Positions 1 to 12,600 of a stretch of 64,000 nt of DNA are shown in pieces. Within the stretch, counting starts at the first letter, position 1, and each line of letters begins with the position of its first letter. The position numbers were made by a program, and so were the translations under genes. Under the pieces are notes generated by a model that saw only the letters and a program-made list of their open reading frames with translations, ran no database searches and was not told where the DNA came from. The DNA is from Adiantum capillus-veneris (lineage: Eukaryota > Streptophyta > Polypodiopsida > Polypodiales > Pteridaceae): positions 130,259,182 through 130,323,181 of the forward strand of contig CM043967.1 of assembly GCA_014529385.2 (NCBI GenBank). Reading direction: 5' to 3'.

Positions 1-635
1 TATCCTTTTTGCCTGACAAAACACCCTATCGTACATGCATGGCTCTTCAAGGCTAAGGCAATTAGAGTAATTTGGCCAGTAAGTGGCCAAGGGTTCTCCA
101 AAAATGGGTGGCATTGCATATCTACAGGGGATAGAGGAGCCAAGAGGTGGCAATGAGAGTTGGGAAACGTGGCATAGACCTAAAAAGGGGTTTCGCATAG
201 AGAGAGATTCTGTGCAAAATTACCACTTAAGAATAGGCTTCAAAGGGACAGTCTAAAAGGGATTTTTGCATATGTGGGATAAAGGTTTGTTACAAAAATG
301 GGTTATATATGTTATATAACTTTTGCTATAATATATTATATATAAAATATAGATAATATGTTATATACATATTTATTTATTTATTTATCAATACGGAAAA
401 TATGAACCCCAAAAGGGCCCTTTGGGTCAAAAATGCTTTTGGAATATGCTCTCTACACCAATGAGAATGGGCTTGTGGCCACGGTCCACCAGTTTTTTCA
501 TTTTTCTGAATGGCCATAACTTGAGCATTTTATCTTCAAATTTGTTGAGTAGTAGTGCATTTGGATCGCATTTTTAAGCTCTTTCCATACATATGTTACA
601 TGATATAGTTTTGAGGTCCGTGATATGGGCTATAC
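1..635. other. Unassigned AT-rich DNA left of the first element
   Basis: No open frame of useful length and no recognisable domain. A very AT-rich patch with TATATA runs lies at about 300-390. The last five bases (631-635, TATAC) are the left target-site copy of element E1. The sequence may belong to a still larger element starting outside the window, but nothing shows this. Confidence 0.5.
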
Positions 636-672
636 TGCTAAAGTTTAGGCATCTCAAGTGAACTGCCCAATG

Positions 673-899
673 TATTACCATATACATGTGGTAGTGATGT
701 GTGTGAACACACTAGGACCGCTGGGGCATTTTTTCCCTCTTTAGGAGGTTTTTTCCCCCGTGCATTATATATACGCCCATCACTCTAGGGCTATCTATCT
801 TTCCATTGCACACTAAGTAATACACTCTCAGTTGTGTGCCTTGAGCTTCCTTCGTATTCTCCAAGCTGTGTGTGTTTTTCTGCAACCCTAATTCCAACA
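673..899 (+). repeat. C1 5' LTR (227 bp)
   Basis: It matches 4199-4425 along its length and ends in CCAACA. The usual TG start is not clear: the target duplication CAATG overlaps the expected TG. AT-rich TATATATA at about 767-774 could serve as a TATA element. Confidence 0.93.
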
Positions 900-901
900 A
901 T

Positions 902-913
902 TGGTATCAGAGC
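902..913 (+). promoter_or_regulatory. C1 primer-binding site
   Basis: TGGTATCAGAGC, complementary to the 3' end of plant initiator tRNA-Met, begins three bases after the LTR. This is the standard position for priming minus-strand DNA synthesis. Confidence 0.93.
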
Positions 914-1119
914 AGGTCACGTCCTCCCGGGCTTAGTCAGCAGCTGCTCTAGCACATGCCTGCTCACTTTCTCCGATTTTAGTGAGCTTTGGCGAGCGTT
1001 CGCAGGTTGACAAATACTTTGCCTTATAGTCTTCTATGGTTTGTGCTATATAGCACAGGTTGTTCCCGCTCCGTTTCTCCTATTTTCGGACGGTTTTCAC
1101 ATCAGGTGCAGCATTTACC

Positions 1120-1795
1120 ATGGCTGACAACAACAACACAGATGTGTTCAAGATGTTTGCTGTTGAGGACAAGTTGGATGGGGACAACTACCCTATGTGG
1201 GCTTATATGATGCAACATGTTCTTGTGTCAAAGGGCGTCTGGAACATTGTGCAGGGCATTGATGTACGTCCTGGTTCTGAGGATGTAGGCAATGTTGAGG
1301 ATGTTGCAGGTCTTGATCGCAACTGTTAGAGTTGTTTTGCCTACGACAGAACAAGCTCGTTGGGATGTTAAGGATGCGTAGGCTCATGCATTGATTGTGT
1401 TGTTTGTGAAGCGCACCATTGTTCCTCAAATCCGTTCTGCAAAATCTGCAAAACAGGCTTGGGATATTCTAGCAAGTCTTTATGCAAGCCGCAATGAGGC
1501 TAAAATTTCTTTGCTGCGTAAAGAGCTGGAGTCGAAGATTATGCATGAGGAAGATGATATGGACACTTTCCTTGCTAGTGTCAAGGATATCAATGATCAG
1601 CTTATTTCTACAGGTGAAGTCATTTCAGACAGTTCCCTTGTGCAGACTGTTCTTGATGCCTTACCAGATTCTTACCAGACTTTTGCTAGTACTTGGAGAC
1701 TGATGACCCAAGGAAATCCTGAAGTTGTCAAGTTTGATGCATTATGCACATTGCTGTTGCAAGAGTCACTTTTTAGAAAAAACAGGACTAGGTAG
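1120..1795 (+). pseudogene. C1 gag, N-terminal and central part, broken
   Basis: Copia Gag forms the particle that packages element RNA. The frame opens at ATG 1120 in a good context (ACCATGG) with the copia N-terminus containing KLDGDNYPMW, typical of the UBN2-type gag domain. It stops at 1327-1329. The rest of the domain continues in another frame from about 1340, including KQAWDILASLYASR and LDALPDSYQTF, so at least one frameshift separates them. A further TAG at 1793-1795 cuts this frame from the zinc knuckle downstream, which is in the same frame from 1955. A functional Gag cannot be made without bypassing these lesions. Confidence 0.88.
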
Positions 1796-1954
1796 CGTGC
1801 AGTTGAACAGGCTTTTATTGCTTCTCAAAGAAAGGGTAGTAACAGCAATGTAGCCACTTCTTATGGTTCTGCTGCGAGTGGCAAAAATTCTGTTCCTAAT
1901 GCTTTTGCTTGTAGCAATTCGTTTGGAAATTCTGGTGATAAGGGCAAAAAGAAG

Positions 1955-4123
1955 ATGCGTTGCCATTATTGTAAAGCCAATGATCACTTGATCAAGTCGT
2001 GTCCTAAGTTGAAGGCCAAAGAGGCTAAGAAGAAAGAGGGTGGTTCCACTACAAATGCTGGTTCCACTACAAATGCAGCTATTGTTGAGTCTTCTGTGAA
2101 AGGAGACTGTGTTGCTGATGTTGATGCAGAATGGGCTTTTAGCGCAGAGTGCACTTACAATCCTGCTGTCCATAATGCATGCTTGTCAATTGCTACAGAT
2201 TCACATGTGTGGTATTTCAACAATGGTGCTACAAAGCACATTACCTCACATCGTGAATTGTTTACCTCTCTCGAGTCTGTCCCTCGTGAGAATTCAGTCA
2301 CTTGTGCCAACAACGCCTCTTATCAGGTTCAAGGAGTTGGAAAGATTGTGCTCACTGCTGCTAATGGCAGTTCCTTCACACTTGTTGATGCACTTTATGT
2401 ACCTGGGATCAAGAAGAATCTCTTGTCTGTATCCGCACTTGCTAGACTTGGACTTGTAGTCAAATTTGTGGATGACAGATGTACAGTTCATGATCTCAAT
2501 TTTGGTGATAAAATTGTTGCATCTGGGCTTTTGTGCCGTGGGCTGTATAAGCTCACTTTGTATGACAAGTGTGGACAAAATATTGCAAATGCTATTGCAG
2601 ATTCAAGGGCTATTTCAGATGCAAAACTTTGGCATGCACATTTTGGTCATCTAAATTTTGCTAGTTTGCTGCGTTTGCAGAAATCTGATATGGTTGCTTC
2701 TTTGCCGCCTCTTCAAGCACCTGTCAAACATGTTTGTGAACGCAAACCGGATGGTGAGATTGATCGCCATAAGGCTCGACTTGTCGCAAAGGGTTATGCA
2801 CAGCAAAAAGGCATAGATTATGAAGAGACTTTTGCTCCCACTTGTCGTATGACTACTGTACGTTTTCTATGTGCATTGGCAGCTCATTTTGGTTGGGATG
2901 TACATCAATCAGACATTGCTACTGCTTTCTTGAATGGTGACATATTTGAGGAAGTTTATGTAACGCAGCCTCGCGGTTTTGTCATAAAAGGACAAGAGGA
3001 CAAAGTGTGCAGATGTAAGAAGACTTTGTATGGGTTGAAGCAATCTCCTCGTGCTTGGTATGAGAAAGCTGAAACTCATTTGGTTAAACGAGGCTTTCAT
3101 AACAGTCCAACAGAAAGCACATTGTATGTAAAGCGTGAGGGTGATGTACTTCTCATTGTGGTTCTTTATGTTGATGATTTGCTGATCATTGGACCAAATG
3201 AGAGACATATTGTTGAATTTAAGGCTGATTTGAATGCTACTTTCAAGATGAAAGATTTGGGGCTGTTGCATCATTACTTGGGTATACAGTTTAAGCAGTG
3301 TGATGGTGGTATTGCCTTGTGTCAGAAAAGTTACATAGAGACATTTCTATGTAAGTTTGGACTTGAGGATTGCAAACCTATTGCCACTCCCATGGAAACA
3401 GGTTTGAAGTTGAGTCTACATGATGCTAGCGATCCTGCTGATGTCACTTTTTACCAAACTATTGTTGGCTGCCTCATTTATGTATGCAACACGAGGCCAG
3501 ATATTCAGTTTGTAGTCTCACAGGTCAGAAGATTTATGCATAGCCTAGGGTCTAAGCATTGGCAGGCTGTCAAGAGGATTTTCCGCTACCTTAGTGGCAC
3601 TTTACATCTTGGCTTGTTTTATCCCAAGGGGGGATCATTGCCGCCAAACTTACATGCTTTTTCGGACTCAGATTGGGCTGGTTGTTTTAACACGCGAGTG
3701 TCCACAAGTGGTTTTTGTTTCATGCTTGGTAGTTCATGTATATCATGGTTGAGCAAGAAGAAACCTACTGTGGCCACTTCGAGTTGTGAGGCTGAGTACA
3801 GGGCAGTCTTCACAGCTACGGTTGAGTGTGTATGGCTCAGACGCCTTATGGCTGATTTGGGTGTTGGACAAGACACTGCCAACACTATCTACACTGACAG
3901 TCAGAGCGCATTGGCAGTTGCGAGGAACCCAGTTTTTCATGCTCGCACAAAGCACATTGAGGTGCATTACAACTATGTTAGGGAGAGGCTCTCAGCAGGA
4001 GAGATCAGCTTGGCTTATGTGCCAACACAGGACAACCTTGCAGATCTTTTCACAAAGGCATTGTCTCGTGAGAAGCTTGAAGCTTTCCGCAAAGCTTTGG
4101 GCTTACTCCCCTTTGTGGACTGA
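1955..4123 (+). pseudogene. C1 pol remnant: zinc knuckle, protease, RT, RNase H; integrase deleted
   Basis: A 722-codon open frame. Residues 3-16 form a CX2CX4HX4C knuckle (C3, C6, H11, C16) without the usual glycine. The protease motif that normally reads DSGA is NNGA at 89-92, so the catalytic Asp is Asn and the enzyme is probably dead. The pre-integrase domain (LWHAHFGHLN) ends near codon 262, where the reading passes from KHVCE straight into RKPDGEIDRHKARLVAKG of RT. The whole DDE integrase core is missing, yet the frame is kept. RT then looks complete, with YVDD at about 405-408. RNase H shows SDSDWAG, SSCEAEY and YTDSQSA, ending at 722. The length is roughly half a normal copia pol. RT and RNase H could fold, but protease and integrase functions would have to come from another element. 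Confidence 0.92.
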
Positions 4124-4198
4124 TCATGTCCTCAGGGCATGGCACTTCCCTTTACTCATGTGCCAGCTCTCGTTCACCGCATCACTCCAGGGGGGATT

Positions 4199-4425
4199 TA
4201 TTACCATATACATGTGGTAGTGATGTGTGTGAACACACTAGGACCGCCGGGGCATTTTTTCCCTCTTTAGGAGGTTTTTTCCCCCGTGCATTATATATAC
4301 GCCCATCACTCTAGGGCTATCTATCTTTCCATTGCACACTAAGTAATACACTCTCAGTTGTGTGCCTTGAGCTTCCTTCGTCTTCTCCAAGCTGTGTGTG
4401 TTTCTCTGCAACCCTAATTCCAACA
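4199..4425 (+). repeat. C1 3' LTR (227 bp) with purine tract just upstream
   Basis: Matches the 5' LTR. The polypurine tract CCAGGGGGGA ends at 4196, next to the LTR start, where it would prime plus-strand synthesis. Confidence 0.93.
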
Positions 4426-4583
4426 CAATGTGACTCCATTATTTAGTTTGGCTTCTAGTTATATATTTTACTTATTTGTCAAAGTCTTGGATAGGGCAAT
4501 TTATTGGGATTTCTATATAAGCAACCCCTTGCCTCCATTGTATACACATTCAATTATCATTGGCAAGGTTGATTGGTTCAGGA

Positions 4584-4690
<107 letters not shown>

Positions 4691-4726
4691 CTTGGTCTCT
4701 ATGCTTTTGCATCGTCGACTTTGACA

Positions 4727-6500
4727 TGGTATCGAGCAACTTGGTGTAGCTCGTGCTTGAAGCCCTTGGCGTGGAGAGGCAACCTTGAGGACGCCCGAAG
4801 AAGAGCAAGAGTGATAAGGAGACCCACCATTGTTGCCATCAATCCAACCCCCAATGCTGCTATCGGCATTCTAAAACGCTGCACACAGTGGCACTGGTCT
4901 CACCTTCTTTCACTAGCGTTTTGAAATGCTGGGCAGTGGATCCCCTCCAGCCCAGCACTAGTTTCCCCCCTACTCCTTCGGCAGCATTTTAAACGTTGTC
5001 CGCAGCGTGAAGCAGACTAACCCCCTTGAGCTTGCATTTTGAGATGCCCCAGGCTACGGTGCCTTGTCCCTCTCCCGTTTGCAATTTAAAACGCCCGCCA
5101 TCTCCTGGCCTTGCAGCATGCAGCCGACGGCGTCTTGAAACGCCTGTTGTGATGGTGCTGCTGTGTAACCCTCCTACGAGACCATTGGGTGGCCCTCTTT
5201 GACGTCGACGGTATTTCTCTCTACTGTGCTGCGTTTTGAAACATTGTAAGCCAGCAGCAAGGGTGGCCTTTGACTAGTCTTGGACGGCCTTGGGGATTGG
5301 GCCATTGGAGCAGTTTTGGGAGCGGGATTATGTGGAGCCTTGATTTGTTCGAGGGCTCCCACACGAAGATTGTGCGACTTGAGAGCAGTAACCCCCTATA
5401 GTTTTTAGAGCGGGTTAGCGGGCTTGTGTGCGGTGCAGCGAAGCAGAGCGGAATTGTTTGGAGCATTTCCAGCTTGGAATGTGAAGCGGCTTGGGAGACG
5501 AAAAGGTGAGCAAATTAAGAGAGGGACAACTTGGGATTTTTGTGTCCTATTGGAATGCGAGATGGTTCGAGATTACCAGGTTTTGCAACTTCAACATGAC
5601 ACCCTCTTGCTCGAGCACCCCCGATGACATCGACCAAAACCAACCAAAATCTATGGATAACTGATTGTCAACCATCCATTTAGCGGACTATGCACGGGCA
5701 CAGTTCTCAAGGAACCCGACAAATTGTTTGGCTCAAGTTTGTGAAGTCAAAAGCAAATGGAAGAGTTTGCTAGAGAACAATGGCAAAGGTCAGTTGGACA
5801 AGGATGGTAGTACCAGTACTCAGTTAGCTGCCTCGATACCCACGAGGTACAATCACCATTGTCATGAATGTGACTCACAGGAAGACAAGGATAAAGTCAA
5901 GTTGTACAGAGATTACGATAATAAAGATTTGACAGAGGAGATCGGCATGGCACACGTGGCGGCGGCCACAGTGGCCTTGACATCAGATTTCTAGTCAAAT
6001 GACAGGTGTCACCACTAGCTTCAACCAGAGAGAGGCTTGTGAGTGGAAGAGAGGGGCAATGACTGCTCCTTATAATTAATTTGGACCCTTGTGTTGGATT
6101 TCAAGTTATTGGTGTTTGGACCCGTAGGTCGGAGTTCAATGCACGTGCATCTTGCAGGGTACAAATCAGACGTCTAAAACACTATGGATGGGCATGCCAA
6201 TTCATTGTTTTTTGTCAGATTATGGACATGATGTGTTTCAACAGTTCATTAGCTTGGAGTTTTATATTCTGGACGTGATGTGTTCATAGCTCACGAATGG
6301 GGATTATTGGACGTAGTACGGTCTACAGTTCAAAGTTTCTACAAAGGCAACCAATGCTCAAGATGGCATTACTTTCAGGTACAAAGTTGAGGAGAGCAAC
6401 ACCGAGGTGTATCCAGTATCCCGGTCGGTGTTGGGGTGTCCTAGTAGCTCTACATCGACTTGGTCTCACTATTGATGTCCATTGTGAGCTGCAGAGAGGG
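4727..6500 (+). other. E1 interior, no recognised coding domain
   Basis: About 1.77 kb between primer site and purine tract. The longest frames (5424-5627 and 5665-5994) are 67 and 109 codons; neither shows a gag, zinc-knuckle, protease, RT or integrase motif. The 5665-5994 frame contains HHCHECDSQED, which has a C-x2-C pair but no complete knuckle. The segment probably supplies only signals in cis for packaging and reverse transcription, or is too decayed to read. Confidence 0.6.
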
Positions 6501-6694
6501 TGTTAAAGTTTAGGCATCTCAAGTGAACTGCCCAATGTGATCCCATTATTTAGTTTGGCTTTTAGGTATTTATTTTACTTATTTGTCAAAGTCTTGGGTA
6601 GGGAAATTTATTGGGATTGCTATATAAGCAACCCCTTGCCTCCATTGTATACACATTCAATTATTCATTGCCAAGGTTGATTGGTTCAGGAGAC

Positions 6695-6754
<60 letters not shown>

Positions 6755-6800
6755 GCTCACTCCCCTTGGTCTCTACGCTTCTGCATCGTCGACTTTGACT
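6501..6800 (+). repeat. E1 right LTR (300 bp), uninterrupted
   Basis: Matches the two halves of the left LTR and shows the C1 target without C1. It carries TATATAA at about 6620 and a CT tract at 6694-6752. Confidence 0.85.
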
Positions 6801-6899
6801 TATCCATGCCCCCCCTTTTATGTCCTATTGTTGATTGAAATTTGATTGGTTACTCTTACAATGCCCCTTTGGGGTTCATACTTTTCCTAATGTATGTAC

Positions 6900-7003
6900 A
6901 TATACATGTGTGTGTGTGTATTAATTTGCGTACACGTAAATAGGAAAGTAAATATTTATGTATACATAAACATATACATAGACACATACATACATATATA
7001 TCG

Positions 7004-7041
<38 letters not shown>

Positions 7042-7136
7042 ATTGGTTTGAATGTATGTATGATTGCATGCATTTATACATACATATATATAAACAAATA
7101 TACTTACATGCATACATATACATAAATACATCCAAT
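6900..7136. repeat. TG and TACATA simple-sequence cluster
   Basis: Two TG tracts (about 6906-6920 and 7007-7039) sit among CATACATA-type runs. Overlapping open frames on both strands here are by-products of the simple sequence. Confidence 0.9.
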
Positions 7137-7300
7137 ACCCTAAATCTAAACTCTACACATAAACCCTAAGCCCTAAGCCCTAAGCTATAAGCCAAAAGCT
7201 CAAAGCCCCAAACTTATGGCTCTAAATCCTAAGCCTAAACCATATTTCGTAACTCCCAACCCTAAACTATAACACCAAACATTAACCCCTAAGCGGCAAA
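7137..7300 (+). repeat. Degenerate CCCTAA-like interstitial repeat
   Basis: AACCCTAAGCCCTAAGCCC and many imperfect variants (CCTAAATC, CCTAAGCC, CCCTAAAC) recur over about 160 bases. Plant telomeres are commonly CCCTAAA, so this could be an old interstitial telomere-like patch or simply a low-complexity run. Confidence 0.6.
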
Positions 7301-7968
7301 CGTTTACAAACCCCTCATATCCAACCAAAACCACAGCCATATCACCCACGAAAACATGCAAAGAAGATTTGTGTGCCAAAGAAATCAGAGCCAACTTCAA
7401 AGGATCAACTCAAATTTGGATACCTAAACAAAAGCCAACAAAAACGACATATGTGGCTCTTGGATTCAAACAAGCCTGTCAACACAAGCGGAAATAGAGA
7501 CCAAAAGTACAAGGGCATCCCTTGTCAATCAAACAACGGGCGGCACAATTAGAACGATTATTATTTCACCGCTCTCCTATTCGTACTGCCATAATAGGAA
7601 ACCTCAACATCGAACGCCAATAAGCACACTGCTTATACCCTCCTCTTGCACATCATTAATTTTTCCCATGCATTGACCGAGTATGCATATAGGGCCGCAT
7701 TACATGGCATGCATTGGCACAGCTTGATACCCATGCACAACACTACCCTATGGCGATACACCTTTTTCTAGGAGGATTCCGACTAGGAGGGGGGGAGGCA
7801 TTCTCAATGCGAACCCGATAGACTTAGAAAGGACTAAAAGGACACTATTTTCTATGTTTTTGGGTTTTGTTGCATTTAATTGCAGAAAATTTAGTGAAAC
7901 TAAGTTGAATGTGCCCTTATCTAATGTGATTCTACAGAAATATGAGGACAAATGCAAAAAATGAGCCT

Positions 7969-7971
<3 letters not shown>
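7301..7971. other. Unassigned unique-looking DNA
   Basis: No domain, LTR end or clear repeat structure was seen. A short antisense frame (7748-8080) is mostly translated microsatellite and is not considered a gene. Confidence 0.4.

Positions 7972-8054
<83 letters not shown>
7972..8054 (+). repeat. (GT)n microsatellite
   Basis: About 80 bases of uninterrupted GT, followed by GTATGTG. Confidence 0.98.
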
Positions 8055-8059
<5 letters not shown>

Positions 8060-9389
8060 AAAATAGCAATTTTTATGCATAAAAATGAGAAAAACAAAGC
8101 AATGCTGCCAAAAATATCACAAATGACGATACATAGCGGTTTATTGTGTTTTTTATTTATTTATTTTTATTTATTGGTATTTTTGAGTTAATTTAATTAT
8201 TTTCCTTTTATTTTTGTTAATCATCTGAAGAAAAACAAAGAAAAATGGAAAAATCAAGTGAGATGGCCACGAAATGACAAAAGAAAAATATAGTAAGTCA
8301 AGGACAACACATCGTGAAGTCTGGGTGCAATTATGGAAAAAAAGTTGTGGAAGCCCAATCTGGCCAATTTTTGGACGAAATGACAAATTTTCCAAAAATG
8401 GGACAAATGATGTCCAAATGGAGAAATTTTTGAGCTTAAAGTGCATTTCACGACGAGATAGAAGCACATGTCAAATATTGTGGCAAGTGGCCCGGGGACC
8501 CTCGATATAAGATATTTTGGACCCCACTTACTACCTCATTTTCACTATTCATAGTTAGAGTGAGCTTGAGAGACCTAGAGTGCGCAAATCTTCTACGGCC
8601 TTGTACATCACACATGGGACATCGACTAGCACCAAACATGAGAGGTAGGATCATTACCATGTACTCTACTTGTTCTATGCTAACTTCATCGCGAAAAACC
8701 TACAAAAACGGCAATGTGGCATCGTAGGGAAGAGACCGAAACTGCATTGTAACTCGACGACCACTAACCCGATAGCTACAAGACTTGATAGGGGGTTAAC
8801 CCTAGGCTAGATGAGTGTGTCTACAACCTCCTATGTTGGTTTAGGTTAGCTAGAAAAACCCTAACTTCATGGAGCCTGCAGAAGTCAATTAGGAACAAGT
8901 AGATTGGCACCAAACTTCATGAGTAGACGCTCCTCGAGGTTTTCTACAAGCCCATGTAATTTCCTCCATGTTCAAACTACTAGAATTGGACCAAAACATC
9001 AAGTTTGGCTTCGAACACGCAAAGCATCATTTGGCTCTCATGGCCAAACGGTGTGTCCATTTGCCACCTTGCCACCAAACTTCACGGGCATCATCGACAT
9101 ACCATCAACAACCAAAACATATGGTCAAACATCAAGGAAAATCATTGTCGACCATCTCCTCACAAAAAGACGTAATTTGAGCAACAAGTCGCCAAAAATG
9201 GTATCCGTAATGCCAAAGGCTACACAAAACCCATGGAAAGGCACCCTACTACATCTACAAACTTGGATGATCGAGCTCAAGAAGAATCCTTGCAGAAAGT
9301 CGTCTCCAAATGCGGAATTCTATTTCAGAGATTGAAATGCCAAATAGGGAGTTTTTAATGCTAAAAAATTGACTTCTTAGGTTGAAAAC
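8055..9389. other. Unassigned DNA up to the C2 insertion site
   Basis: Several short frames (for example 8904-9335, 143 codons) lack recognisable motifs and overlap one another. The last five bases (AAAAC, 9385-9389) are the C2 target copy, so this DNA continues at 14957. It may be part of a large decayed element. Confidence 0.4.
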
Positions 9390-9612
9390 TGAAGTCACGG
9401 AGCGGAGCGTGGGTCGACTCTCTCTCTCACACACACACACACAGTGAGCTTACACAGTACACAGTACGCAGAGAGATGTTAGAAGGGTTATCTCCCAATT
9501 CCTTAGTATTCACAAAGAATATGTTAGTATATACAAAGAGTCAGAGGTAAGTGAGTTAGGCGGGCGGCCGGCCATATCCGCATAAGAGGCCACTTGGGCT
9601 TTAATCCCAACA
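9390..9612 (-). repeat. C2 3' LTR (223 bp)
   Basis: In element sense it begins TGTTGGGATTAAAG and ends GACTTCA, with GT then GA tracts close to the end. The purine tract AAGTGGGAGGT (read on the minus strand) sits at 9613-9624, immediately upstream in element sense. Confidence 0.96.
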
Positions 9613-9696
9613 ACCTCCCACTTAAAGTCCAATGTGGCACTTTAAGTAACTGTAAATCTATGAACATAAATGTACAAAGATTTACATGGCTGCCAT

Positions 9697-12600
9697 CTAT
9701 CCAATGCCCAATAACTCACGACAATGCACAAAGCCCTCTCCTGGAAGTCCCTTTGTGAGTAGATCAGCAGGATTGTCCTTGGTGTGGATCTTCAGCAGTT
9801 GTATCTGCTTGTCTTCAAGTACTTCCCTAATGAAGTGATACTTCACATCAATATGCTTAGTCTTCGAATGGAACACTGGATTCTTTGCCAATTGTATAGC
9901 ACTTTGACTATCACAATATAACTCTGGCATATCTGCATTGATTCCCAAGTCTGCAACCAATCTACCAAGCCAAATAGCTTCTTTGCATGCCTCATTTGCT
10001 GCAACATACTCAGCTTCTGTAGTAGACTGCGTAACACAATCTTGTAATCGAGATCGCCATGATATGGCACCTCCAGCCAATGTAAAGACATAGCCTGATG
10101 TAGATCTCCTCTTATCCAAGTCTCCTGCATAATCTGAGTCAGTGTATCCTCTGACACTCAAATCCTGACTACCATAGCATATGCGCATACTCTTTGTATG
10201 TTTTAAGTATCTCATGATACCTTTCACTGCCTCCCAATGTTTCTTGCCGGGATTTGACATATATCTGCTAACCACTCCCACTGTAAATGCAATATCCGGA
10301 CGTGTAGCAATCATTGCATACATCAAACTACCCACTGCAGACGCATATGGAATCTTATCCATTTCAGCCTTTTCTTCCTCAGACACAGGACAATCTTGTT
10401 TGCTAAGTTTCACATATGGTGGCAATGGAACACTCAATGCCTTTCCCTTCTCCATATTGAAACGTTGCAAAACCTTGTCAATATACTCTGTTTGAGATAA
10501 CCAAATCAACTTCTTTGATCTGTCTCTCTCAATGCGCATACCAAGTATATGACTTGCCTCACCCATGTCTTTCATGTCAAACGATTTTGCCATCTTTGAC
10601 TTCAAAGCTGAAATTTCTTCCAAGTGTTTGCCAGCAATCAACATGTCATCCACATACAAAATAAGGATCAGCCAACTGCCATCCTTAGCCTTCTTTGTAT
10701 ATAGACAGTGATCGAACTCACTACGTTTGTAGCCTTGAGAAAGCATAAACTGGTGGAACTTATGGTACCATGCCCTCGGTGATTGTTTTAAGCCATAAAG
10801 ACTCTTTAACAACTGGCATACCAAATGTTCCATGCCTTTCTCAACAAACCCTTCTGGCTGCTGCATGTAAATTTCCACATCTAAATCACCATGCAAGAAC
10901 GCTGTCTTGACATCCATTTGGTGCAACACCAAATCCAATATAGCAACCAATGCAAGAAAGCATCTCAATGTAGTCATCTTGACCACTGGAGAGAAGACTT
11001 CATCAAAGTCAATGCCTTGTTCTTGCTTAAAGCCCTTGGCAACAAGCCTTGCTTTGTACTTTGGCTGACTATCATGAGCGGTGATCTTATACCTGTAAAC
11101 CCATTTACAAGGTAGAGCCTTTTTGCCCTGTGGTAATTTAACCAACTTCCATGTCTGGTTTTTATGCAGAGCTGTCATCTCTGACTGCATGGCCAACTGC
11201 CATTTTTTCGAGTCAACCACTTGTAATGCTTCCTTGTAACAAGATGGTTCTCCGCAATCTGTGAGCATGACATAATTTAGAGATGGCTCATAACGATCAG
11301 GTGGTTTGGAGACACGCTCAGAACGTCTCACCACAACTGATTCTACCTCTCTAGCCACTATAGGCTGTTCCTGAGCCTGACCATGCTGTCTTGATGTGCT
11401 AGCACTAGGTCCATCTTCCCTGAAGACAACTCTTCTGATCTCCTCTGTCTTCTCTGGCTTAGCGTGAAACTTGGCTTCATTGAAATGCACATCATTGCTA
11501 CAAATAAGCTTTCTGGACTCAGGATCCCAAAGCCGGTAACCCATCTCGCCCGATTCTCCGTAGCCAAGAAATATACACTTCTTGCTCTTTGGTTCTAACT
11601 TATTTCTGAACTCCTTAGGAATATGGCTATAAGCTTCACAACCAAAGACTCTGAGATGCTTATACGAAGGTGCCTTGCCTGTCCATAGCATCTCGGCCAC
11701 TGCACTCTTATCCAGAACCCTACTAGGAGACCTGTTGATCAAATGGACTGCTGTAGCCACTGCTTCCGCCCAAAATCCATCAGGCAACTCAGCATTTGAC
11801 AACATGCTTCTGACCTTCTCTTGTATGGTCCTATTCATACGTTCTGCAACCCCATTCTGTGAAGGATTATATGGTGCAGTAAGTTCCCGCTTAATCCCTT
11901 TTTCTTGACAAAAGTCTTGAAAAGCTTTGGAAACGTACTCTCCACCATTGTCAGTTCTCAAGCACTTCAGCTTCTGACCACTCTGATTCTCCACCAGCTG
12001 CAAGAATGTCTTAAAGACCTTGAGCACCTCATCCTTGTGCTTCAAGAAGTAAACCCATACTTTGCGAGAATAGTCATCTATGAATGTACAAAAGTACGCT
12101 GCTCCCCCTAGTGACAAACTAGGCATTGGTCCGCATAGGTCACTGTGTACAACAGCTAACCGTTCGTCCCTACGATTCCTCTTTGATCTGTGCGGTTCCT
12201 GTGTTTGCTTACCATAAACACAATGCTCACAAAACTCGAAATCTTGAAATGAAAAGCCAGGCAAATAACCATAATGAGAAAGTATTTCCATTCCTCTTTT
12301 TGACATATGTCCCAACCTACGATGCCACAGTGACACACTTGGCTGCTCAATCACATTAATTACATGGTTTTTAACCTCTGAAACATGTAAAGTGTACAGA
12401 GTTCCTGACTTGCTGCCATGTGCTACAGTCATCGAACCTTTGGAGATCTTCCAAGCGCTGTTCCCAAAAACTGTCACATAACCCGCATCATCCAACTTCC
12501 CTGTACTAATCAAGCTCTTTCGGATTGCTGGAACATGTCTGACATTCTTGAGCCATAAAGAAGAGCCATTCTGAAACTTCAACTGCACATCTCCCACTCC

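Larger units (their letters stand above)
673..4425 (+). mobile_element. C1: Ty1/copia retrotransposon lacking integrase
   Basis: Two 227-bp LTRs (673-899 and 4199-4425) differ by about three bases by eye. The target duplication is CAATG (668-672 and 4426-4430), and the empty site can be read in E1's other LTR near 6531. A primer site matching initiator tRNA-Met follows the left LTR; a purine tract (AGGGGGGA) precedes the right one. The domain order is copia: gag, zinc knuckle, protease, pre-integrase, then RT and RNase H. The integrase core that should lie between pre-integrase and RT is absent. Gag has a frameshift and a stop, so the copy is not autonomous. Confidence 0.95.

Noticed and set aside
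902-913. TGGTATCAGAGC considered as part of a tRNA gene
   Set aside because: Only the primer-site complement is present; no cloverleaf sequence surrounds it. The same applies to the other primer sites.
7748-8191. Frames on both strands across 7972-8054
   Set aside because: They are Thr-His or Val-Cys repeats from the GT tract, not proteins.
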